Positions 36,285-41,714 of a stretch of 41,714 bases of DNA are shown here, one piece after another. Positions within the stretch are counted from its first letter, which is position 1; every line of letters starts with the position of its first letter. A model generated the notes under the pieces. The model searched no databases. It was not told the origin of the DNA and was given only the letters and a program-made list of their open reading frames with translations. The DNA is from Clostridia bacterium (GTDB lineage: Bacteria; Bacillota; Clostridia; Christensenellales; CAG-138). The position numbers and the translations under genes are program-made. The stretch is taken from the NCBI GenBank assembly GCA_017541305.1, contig JAFXZJ010000045.1, forward strand, positions 1 through 41,714, read 5' to 3'.

Positions 36285-37028
36285 ATGAAAACAAAGATAA
36301 TACTCCTTGTCCTGTGTTTTATTATAACGGTTGCTTTGGCCGCCGGAGCAGTTTTCCTTTCAAAAGGACATACTGATGCTGTTTCTGCCTCCATTGATAG
36401 GGGCGAGCCGGATTTTGATGTTCAGACCTATAATGAAGATTTCTCTGTGATCTTCTATGATCTCGATGATTACGTAAGCTACGTTACCGGCGAGGAATTC
36501 AACGCTTCACCGAACCGCTTGGGAAGCGCTTCGATACACTACTACTATCCCCGCATTATTCCTGAGGGTGTTTCACTGATGAGTGTTGAAATAACGGATG
36601 AAGGGACTATCTTCACTTTTGACATGAGCGGCTGTATTACAAGAGATCCTGTATTCGACATTTACCAAGACGACGACGCGATAAGCGAGTTGGTAAGCAT
36701 TTCAAGGATCAAATATTATGATTCCAATTACTATATCAACAGCATAACGAATAAATCGCTCTATTTATCAAGACTTGCAGCCGCAATTGAAGCGCCCCCC
36801 GTTTCCGGTTTTACCGATGTTTATTTGGGCGACGTTGTGATGAATGTTGAGCAGACGGACCACTCCTTTATCCCCGTTCTGGTAGGCAGACAGACGGTTG
36901 CCATTAACTGGGATAATATTATCCAATACACCTACAGTGCAATAAACGTTCCTATAAGTATAACGGAACAGCTTGCAGATATGCAGTTAATCACAGTTGG
37001 CGCAGACAGCGATTCTGACAACAGCTGA
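36285..37028 (+). CDS. Membrane-anchored extracytoplasmic protein of the protease operon, unknown
   Basis: A 247-residue protein with an N-terminal hydrophobic segment (residues 4-26) that is either a signal anchor or an uncleaved signal peptide, then an acidic, Tyr/Asp/Ile-rich extracytoplasmic domain (DFDVQTYNEDFSVIFYDLDDY). No cysteine pattern and no known motif are visible. GAGGAGG lies 9 bases before ATG 36285; the open frame from 36267 starts in the protease gene end. It starts 14 bases after the protease stop and is followed 34 bases later by the dockerin gene, so it is probably co-expressed. Role as inhibitor, chaperone or substrate receptor of the protease is only a guess. AT-rich. 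Confidence 0.7.
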   Translation: MKTKIILLVLCFIITVALAAGAVFLSKGHTDAVSASIDRGEPDFDVQTYNEDFSVIFYDLDDYVSYVTGEEFNASPNRLGSASIHYYYPRIIPEGVSLMSVEITDEGTIFTFDMSGCITRDPVFDIYQDDDAISELVSISRIKYYDSNYYINSITNKSLYLSRLAAAIEAPPVSGFTDVYLGDVVMNVEQTDHSFIPVLVGRQTVAINWDNIIQYTYSAINVPISITEQLADMQLITVGADSDSDNS

Positions 37029-37062
37029 TTAAATAAATAACAATATTAAGGAGGACAGAACA

Positions 37063-38061
37063 ATGAAAACGAAACGACTGAACAAGCTTGCGGCGATCGG
37101 AGTTGCGCTGCTGATGCTGGTGCTTGCCGCGCTGCCCGCTGCCGCCGGAAACCATTCCGCCCTTGCGATAAGCGACCATGACGCGGAAAAGCTGACGGCG
37201 TTCTGGAATCAGGAAGCCTATAACGGGCTGACCAACGGCGAAGCGGTCTATGACCACGAGTGGCCCGAAGTCAACTACTACTTCGGATTCGATCCCAACA
37301 CGATGCACTATGAGGGCGGATATGATACCGAGCTTCTGACCATGACGGATCCCGGTGAATTCTTTCTCCGTTTCGGATACTCGGTGCCCTATTATATCGT
37401 GGACTACAGCGACGGCGATCCCCTGTTTGTGGACGGCGAGGAGGAAGTATTCCCCGATCTTTACGGCGAGCTTGACCTTGCGGGGACCGGGATCCAGTCC
37501 ATCGCGCGCGGTGAAGGCATAATGGACGGTCAGACGCATATCAGCGCCCTTGAGCTTGACGACTGCCCGAGCCTTAACTACGTCTACTTCAACGGTCAGC
37601 ATTTCTGCCGCAGCATCGACGCGGTGAACTGCCCCAACCTTGAATACCTCAACGCCCAGAACTGCGCCTGCACGCACATCGCCTTCTCCCCCAGGGAGTT
37701 TGAGGCGCCCGTCGCTGCCGACACTCTGGGGCTTGGCGCAATCGGCGCGGAGTATTTGACCGGCACAGTAAAGCTGTATGCCTACCCCGAGATCGGCAGG
37801 TTCATCGGCTGGTACGTTGACGGCGAATGCGTTTCCGCCGACGCGGTATTCACCTGCGAAGAGGGCGCGGAGATCGTGGCCTACTTCGGCGGCGACGCCG
37901 ACAGCAACGGCGTGATCGATTCCACCGACGCGCTCCTCCTCCTGCGCGCCGCCATGGGCCTGGCTCCCGAAGTCGAGCTCAACGACGCCGACGTCAACAA
38001 CGACGGCGCCATCGATTCCGCCGACGCGCTTGCGATCCTCAGGCTTGCTATGGGGATCTGA
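37063..38061 (+). CDS. Secreted protein with leucine-rich-like region and type I dockerin
   Basis: A 332-residue protein. A signal peptide ends near ALPAAAG (residue 28). A unique region to ~140 and a leucine-rich-repeat-like stretch (about 140-215; ISALELDDCPSLNYVYF, CPNLEYLNAQNC) follow, then a short InlB-type 'bacterial repeat' (TVKLYAYPEIGRFIGWYVDGE) and a dockerin (277-332) with two calcium-binding loops, DADSNGVIDSTDA and DADVNNDGAIDSADA. Dockerins bind cohesin modules on scaffoldins or the cell surface; no cohesin is in this window. AAGGAGG precedes the ATG. Its composition is GC-rich, unlike the two genes before it. It may hold the protease operon products on a surface complex. Confidence 0.88.
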   Translation: MKTKRLNKLAAIGVALLMLVLAALPAAAGNHSALAISDHDAEKLTAFWNQEAYNGLTNGEAVYDHEWPEVNYYFGFDPNTMHYEGGYDTELLTMTDPGEFFLRFGYSVPYYIVDYSDGDPLFVDGEEEVFPDLYGELDLAGTGIQSIARGEGIMDGQTHISALELDDCPSLNYVYFNGQHFCRSIDAVNCPNLEYLNAQNCACTHIAFSPREFEAPVAADTLGLGAIGAEYLTGTVKLYAYPEIGRFIGWYVDGECVSADAVFTCEEGAEIVAYFGGDADSNGVIDSTDALLLLRAAMGLAPEVELNDADVNNDGAIDSADALAILRLAMGI

Positions 38062-38078
38062 CAGGTAAATAAAAGGAT

Positions 38079-38109
38079 CTCCCCGGCCGCGCGCCGGGGA
38101 GTTTTTTTT
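38079..38109 (+). terminator. Terminator of the dockerin gene
   Basis: CTCCCCGGC and GCCGGGGAG form a 9-bp stem followed by eight T. Its T-run overlaps the stop codon of the converging lipoprotein gene. Confidence 0.93.
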
Positions 38110-39346
38110 AATCGTCGAACATCCAATATTCATCCTCGCCGGGAGCGTCGGACGCAAGCTTGGGGTTGTAGATGCGGAAGAGCCAGTTTCCTTCGGAGTC
38201 CTTGACGCCCACGTACACATTCCCCCAGCCGTAGTAATCGCGATCGTCGAACTGCAGGTTGCCGTAGCGTTCGCGCACGGGGTTAACGGCCGCGTCCGCG
38301 GGCAGCTCGGAGACCGGCTCAAGATCGGCGTCATAAAAATTGCCCTGCTCGTCCTCCACGTAATTCGCCGCGATGAGCATGCCGGCGCTGAGCTCTTCAT
38401 CGGCGGAATAAGTGCTGTAAGCTATGGGCTTCACGCCCTGCCTGACGAGCTGCCCGTCAAGCGTGAATATTTCGCACAGGTATCCGTCAAGAAGCTCCCA
38501 CGGCTCAAAGCGCTCGCTGTGGGAGCATATCAAGTATTTGCCGCCCAGCACGCCGAACATCCTGCCGAAGGGCGCCGGATCGACCGTGCCTGTAAGCCTG
38601 CCTTCGGCGTCGATAAGCAGGGGCTCGGCCACGTAATGCAGCCCGTCGGAATCGTCGTCCGCGTCCCAATCCATCCGCCTGCCTATCACAAGGTATTTCC
38701 CGTCGACGTGGAGCACGCCGCCGGCCTCGCCCAGCTCGAGCTCGCGGCCGAGGCTTTCCGCGGAAAAGACCTCCCCGAAATCCTCGTTGTAAAGGCCGGT
38801 GAGCTTATAGCCCCAGCTGTTATCATCGCTGTACCAAGACGTGCGCAGCACCATATCGTCGAAAATATCGAAGGGCTCCACTCTCTCCCCCGTCGCTATG
38901 CGCACGTTCTCGCAGATGCCCTCGGGCCCGAAGAAGCCCGCATAGCCCCACGCAAAGTCGTCCTCGACGGCATGGAAGGTCTCGATCAGCTCGCCCATAT
39001 TATCATAGACGTAGAAATTATCGCTCTCGCCCGATATGACCAGATACTTCGCGGGCTCGGGGAAAATGGGCCCGTCGCACAGCCTGCCTATGCGGGGCAG
39101 GAAGGGATTGGGCGTGAGCTCGGCGGGAGCCTCGGTCGCGGGAGCCTCCGTCGCGGGAGCCTCCGTCGCGGGAGCCTCCGTCGCGGGAGCCTCGGTTTCG
39201 GGCGCGGCGGTTGCTTCCGGTGTGAAGAAGGGCGCGTGGGTGCTCCTTCCGAACGGATCGAAGCCGGAGGGTGAAACGCCCTGCCCCACGCACGCACAGC
39301 ACGAGGCAAGGCAAAGAAGCAGAATAAATGCCAAAGGTCTTTTCAT
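38108..39346 (-). CDS. Lipoprotein with ATEAP repeats, unknown function
   Basis: A 412-residue probable lipoprotein: lipobox LASC with Cys16. A low-complexity linker follows with four or more ATEAP repeats (about 47-75), then an acidic domain of about 330 residues rich in Gly, Asp, Tyr and Trp with repeated motifs such as KYLVISGESDNFYVYD, GKYLVIGRRMDWD and GKYLICSHSERFE, which suggests a beta-propeller-like fold. No function is recognised. No clear ribosome site precedes the ATG, and a terminator-like hairpin with TTTTT ends only six bases before it. The PstS-like lipoprotein gene lies directly upstream on the same strand. Confidence 0.75.
   Translation of the reverse strand: MKRPLAFILLLCLASCCACVGQGVSPSGFDPFGRSTHAPFFTPEATAAPETEAPATEAPATEAPATEAPATEAPAELTPNPFLPRIGRLCDGPIFPEPAKYLVISGESDNFYVYDNMGELIETFHAVEDDFAWGYAGFFGPEGICENVRIATGERVEPFDIFDDMVLRTSWYSDDNSWGYKLTGLYNEDFGEVFSAESLGRELELGEAGGVLHVDGKYLVIGRRMDWDADDDSDGLHYVAEPLLIDAEGRLTGTVDPAPFGRMFGVLGGKYLICSHSERFEPWELLDGYLCEIFTLDGQLVRQGVKPIAYSTYSADEELSAGMLIAANYVEDEQGNFYDADLEPVSELPADAAVNPVRERYGNLQFDDRDYYGWGNVYVGVKDSEGNWLFRIYNPKLASDAPGEDEYWMFDD
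39125..39199 (-). repeat. Five tandem 15-bp units in the lipoprotein gene
   Basis: GGGAGCCTC(C/G)GTCGC repeats at 39125, 39140, 39155, 39170 and (degenerate) 39185. In frame they encode the ATEAP linker, so length change by slippage would keep the reading frame. Confidence 0.88.
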
Positions 39347-39351
39347 ATCGC

Positions 39352-39384
39352 AAAAATGCGGACGGCAGTATAAGCCCGCCGCCC
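39352..39384 (-). terminator. Terminator or attenuator between the two lipoprotein genes
   Basis: On the minus strand GGGCGGC (39384-39378) pairs with GCCGTCC (39366-39360), followed by GCATTTTT. It would stop most read-through from the PstS-like gene just before the second lipoprotein gene. Confidence 0.55.
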
Positions 39385-39394
39385 ATGAACGTTA

Positions 39395-40444
39395 TCAGTT
39401 GTAAATGCCCTTCATATAGGGCACGTAGCCGCAGGCGGCGACGAAGCGCTGGCCCTCCTCGGTCTCCAGCCAGCCGACGATGGAGGCGGCCACGGGATTC
39501 ACGCCGTCCTTGGGAAGGATGGCGTAGAAGGGATTGATGAAGGGGTACTCGCCGGAATTGATGGTCTCGTTGGTGGGAGTGACTCCTGCGATCCTGATGA
39601 ACTTGAGGTTGGGGAAATTATACATATTCTGCGCGTAGTAATAGACCGAATAGCCTATCGCGTTGGCGCTGTTGTCGAACGCCTCGATATCGTCGATCAC
39701 GTCCGCCATGGTATCGGAAACGGTGATCACCTCGGGATCGGCCATGGGCGTCTTCTTCATGCAAAGATCGAGCATGAGCGTCTGCGAGCCGGAAAGCGTG
39801 GGACGCTGGAAAGCCTTGATCTGCTGATCGAGGCCGCCGACCTCCTTCCAGTTGGTGATCTCGCCCGAGAATATGCCCTGGATCTGCTCTATGGTGAGCT
39901 CCTCCACGGGGTTGCCCGCATTGGTGATGAACACCAGCGCGTCAAGGCCGATGGGGCGCATATCCATGTTATAGGCGGGATCGTATTTCTTTTTGGTGGG
40001 CTTGCTTGCCTCGTAAACGAGCAGCATATCGCAATTGCCGTTGTAAAGCGCCTGATAGGAAGGATCGGTGGTGGTGAAGTGGATGGAGTTTTCGGCCTCC
40101 TCATCGGTGCAGCCGGTGGCTATCTTCACAAGGCCCATCGCAAGGGGGATATTGGCGGTGGAGCCATCCACCCTGGGATATTCAGCAAGCGCGCAGGTGG
40201 GGTTGCTCATGGCGGGCACTTCGGTGGGGCCGGGTACCTCGGTGGGCTCGGCGGTGACGGCGGGCTCGTCGGTGACCGCGGGAGCGGCCGTTTCCTCGGG
40301 TGCGGAGGTTTCCTCGGGAGCGGAGGTTTCGGCAGGCGCCCCGGTGGGATCATTCACAGCGGGATCGGCGGGCTTGATATTGCCGCAGGCGGCGAACGCA
40401 AGCACGAACGCCAGAACGATTATCAGCGAAAATATACGTTTCAT
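39395..40444 (-). CDS. PstS-like phosphate/anion-binding lipoprotein
   Basis: A 349-residue lipoprotein: lipobox AFAAC with Cys20, a Pro/Glu/Thr-rich linker with SAPEET repeats (about 35-75), then a periplasmic-binding-protein type II domain. YPRVDGSTANIPLA near residue 88 is the phosphate-binding loop of PstS-type proteins, and DALVFITNAGNPVEELTIEQIQGIFSGEITNW near 170 is their hallmark second-lobe segment. AAAGGAG precedes the ATG. No pstC, pstA, pstB or phoU is nearby, so it is an orphan; a sensory or adhesive role is possible besides phosphate capture. Confidence 0.85.
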   Translation of the reverse strand: MKRIFSLIIVLAFVLAFAACGNIKPADPAVNDPTGAPAETSAPEETSAPEETAAPAVTDEPAVTAEPTEVPGPTEVPAMSNPTCALAEYPRVDGSTANIPLAMGLVKIATGCTDEEAENSIHFTTTDPSYQALYNGNCDMLLVYEASKPTKKKYDPAYNMDMRPIGLDALVFITNAGNPVEELTIEQIQGIFSGEITNWKEVGGLDQQIKAFQRPTLSGSQTLMLDLCMKKTPMADPEVITVSDTMADVIDDIEAFDNSANAIGYSVYYYAQNMYNFPNLKFIRIAGVTPTNETINSGEYPFINPFYAILPKDGVNPVAASIVGWLETEEGQRFVAACGYVPYMKGIYN

Positions 40445-40542
40445 ATGATTCTCCTTTCATGCGCGGAAATGCTTTTTGCAAAGCCTTCCGCAGCCTCATA
40501 GTATTATAACGCAGGAATCCGATAAAAGGTTGCATAAATGAG

Positions 40543-40594
40543 ATTATATTTTTGATCGTCAGAGGTTGCAAACCGGTTTGCTTTATATTATAAT
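40543..40594. promoter_or_regulatory. Divergent promoters sharing one -35 box, over a 14-bp palindrome
   Basis: TTGCAA (40566-40571) is its own reverse complement. On the plus strand it is followed by 17 bases and TATAAT (40589-40594) for the acetyltransferase; on the minus strand by 17 bases and TATAAT (40548-40543) for the PstS-like gene. GCAAACCGGTTTGC (40568-40581) is a perfect palindrome overlapping the box, with the CG-centred form of a LacI-family operator. A second minus-strand -10 candidate lies near 40502-40507. Confidence 0.75.
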
Positions 40595-40623
40595 TATAAG
40601 AGCGTATATCCGGAGGGTGAAAA

Positions 40624-41178
40624 ATGCTTTTCAAAACAGAACGGCTGCTCCTAAGGGAATTCAGTCCCGACGATTTTGAAGGCGTGCATGAATACGCCTC
40701 CGATTACGAAAACGTGAAGCACATGGCATTCGGCCCCAACACGCCCGAGGATACCCGCCGGTATCTTGAGGTGCAGTGCAGGGAGGAGCGCGAAGCGATC
40801 CCCCGCATGCATTACAACATTGCCGTTGAGGAAGCCCTGCTTCACAAGGTCATAGGCGGCATATCCATCCACCTCAACTGGCGCAGGGACGACGGGATAC
40901 TGGGCGTTATAATAAGCAGGCGCTATGCCGGCATGGGCTATTCGACCGAAGCGCTGCGCGGAGTGATCGATCACGCCTTTCGCGATCTTGGCCTGCACCG
41001 CGTGCACGCCGTGGTGGACGTTTGCAATCCCGCCATGATACATATTTTCGAAAAGCTCGGCCTCAGATGCGAAGGCCGCATGATAAAGCGCGGCAAATCA
41101 CGCCCCGGGGCGGACGAGCCCTATTTCGATCAGTTCGGGTTTGCCGTGCTGCGCGAGGAATGGGAAGCCCGCAAATAA
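40624..41178 (+). CDS. GNAT acetyltransferase (RimJ/RimL type)
   Basis: A 184-residue cytoplasmic N-acetyltransferase. The start LFKTERLLLREFSPDDFEGV is the hallmark of the RimJ/RimL/SpeG-like group; the acetyl-CoA site is GVIISRRYAGMGYSTEALRGVIDHAF near residue 98, and NPAMIHIFEKLGLRCEGRM near 137 is the usual C-terminal motif. Targets may be protein N-termini, antibiotics or polyamines; the sequence does not tell. CGGAGGG lies 7 bases before the ATG. It is driven by the divergent promoter at 40566-40594. Confidence 0.92.
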   Translation: MLFKTERLLLREFSPDDFEGVHEYASDYENVKHMAFGPNTPEDTRRYLEVQCREEREAIPRMHYNIAVEEALLHKVIGGISIHLNWRRDDGILGVIISRRYAGMGYSTEALRGVIDHAFRDLGLHRVHAVVDVCNPAMIHIFEKLGLRCEGRMIKRGKSRPGADEPYFDQFGFAVLREEWEARK

Positions 41179-41194
41179 GCTTTGTATGAACGAT

Positions 41195-41215
41195 TGGCTT
41201 TGCAGTTCAAAGCCA
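41195..41215. other. Hairpin upstream of gap
   Basis: TGGCTTTG (41195-41202) and CAAAGCCA (41208-41215) form a perfect 8-bp stem with a five-base loop and no T-run. It could be an operator or weak terminator. TTGCAG (41200-41205) with TAAATA 18 bases later is a possible gap promoter overlapping it. Confidence 0.4.
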
Positions 41216-41266
41216 GCTGATCATAAATACCAAATACAGCGAAGGCTGAAAGAAAGGATCAAAATT

Positions 41267-41714
41267 ATGTCAGTAAAAGTTGCTATCAACGGTTTCGGCA
41301 GGATCGGACGCTTGGCGTTCAGGCAGATGTTCCGCGCGGAGGGTTATGAGGTAGTCGCCATCAACGACCTTACCGATCCCACCATGCTCGCTCATCTTCT
41401 CAAGTACGATTCCTCCCAGAAGCGTTATGAGTACGCCGATACCGTCCGCGCCGGCGAGGACTGCATCTACGTAGACGGCACTGCGATCCGCATCTACAAG
41501 AACCCCGATCCCGAGCAGCTCCCCTGGGCTGAGCTCGGCGTAGACGTCGTGCTCGAGTGCACCGGCTTCTTCACCAAGAAGTCCGACCTTGAGAAGCACA
41601 TCAAGGCGGGCGCCAAGAAGGTCGTCCTTTCCGCTCCCGCGAAGGACAAGATCCCCACCATCGTTTACAACGTAAACCACGAGACCCTTACCGCCGAGGA
41701 TAAGGTCATCTCCG
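41267..41714 (+). CDS. gap: Glyceraldehyde-3-phosphate dehydrogenase, N-terminal part
   Basis: The first 149 codons are present; the gene runs off the window end. It encodes the phosphorylating glycolytic enzyme that oxidises glyceraldehyde-3-phosphate with NAD. The NAD-binding start VKVAINGFGRIGRLAFRQM, the AINDLTDP segment (NAD-type Asp), LLKYDSSQ and ECTGFF...KAGAKKVVLSAPAKD are all family signatures. The catalytic cysteine motif SCTTN lies beyond the end. AAAGGA precedes the ATG at 41267. Confidence 0.96.
   Translation, partial: MSVKVAINGFGRIGRLAFRQMFRAEGYEVVAINDLTDPTMLAHLLKYDSSQKRYEYADTVRAGEDCIYVDGTAIRIYKNPDPEQLPWAELGVDVVLECTGFFTKKSDLEKHIKAGAKKVVLSAPAKDKIPTIVYNVNHETLTAEDKVIS

Noticed and set aside
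39125-39199. CRISPR-like array
   Set aside because: The 15-bp units have no spacers and are in-frame codons of a lipoprotein linker.

Overview
The window reads as a chromosomal segment of a low-redundancy, fairly GC-rich Firmicute of the class Clostridia, probably an uncultured gut-type lineage. The main evidence is the YrzL/IreB - RuvX - YrzB block, an mraZ-to-ftsZ division and wall cluster in Gram-positive order with a two-PASTA penicillin-binding protein, a MurE with the DNPR motif of meso-diaminopimelate ligases, Gram-positive Shine-Dalgarno sites (AGGAGG type, with several TTG/GTG starts), and a secreted dockerin protein. The species cannot be named from the sequence. There are no rRNA, tRNA, CRISPR or transposase genes.

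Layout. 1-494: no gene; a terminator and a 288-bp element with inverted ends. 495-2939 (minus): ABC exporter and nitroreductase. 3091-5435 (plus): a tiny membrane protein, then IreB-type YrzL, a ferredoxin-fused aldo/keto reductase, RuvX and DUF1292 protein YrzB, packed with overlaps. 5478-7144 (minus): a divergent MreB-like protein and Maf. 7211-20879 (plus): MraZ-box-like repeats, then mraZ, rsmH, ftsL, pbpB, murE, mraY, murD, ftsW, ftsQ and, after a terminator and a new promoter, ftsA and ftsZ. murG, murC and murB are absent from the cluster. 20938-21759: YwaF-type membrane protein. 21774-22070: a second element with inverted ends. 22117-24618: zinc/cadmium efflux operon (SmtB/ArsR sensor, free-standing HMA metallochaperone, P1B ATPase). 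24698-30192 (minus): mgtE, secA, serS. 30287-33153 (minus): a secreted/membrane protein of unknown function, RmuC and an ECF-transporter S component.

33208-38061 (plus) is the most distinctive accessory region. An ECF sigma factor and its membrane anti-sigma factor are followed by a small secreted protein and then by an operon encoding a cysteine-rich secreted metalloprotease (metzincin-like HExxH..D plus Met-turn), a membrane-anchored partner and a dockerin-bearing surface protein. A near-identical promoter (CTGTAA-N17-TGTCT-N-TA) lies in front of both the sigma operon and the protease operon, so the protease operon looks like a direct target of this sigma factor. Much of this region is visibly richer in A+T than its surroundings, which suggests acquisition. 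It is my candidate for an undescribed system: envelope sensing that switches on a secreted protease and a scaffold-docking protein.

38108-41714: two lipoproteins (one PstS-like) on the minus strand, then a divergent promoter pair that appears to share one palindromic -35 box, a GNAT acetyltransferase, and the first 149 codons of glyceraldehyde-3-phosphate dehydrogenase running off the window end.
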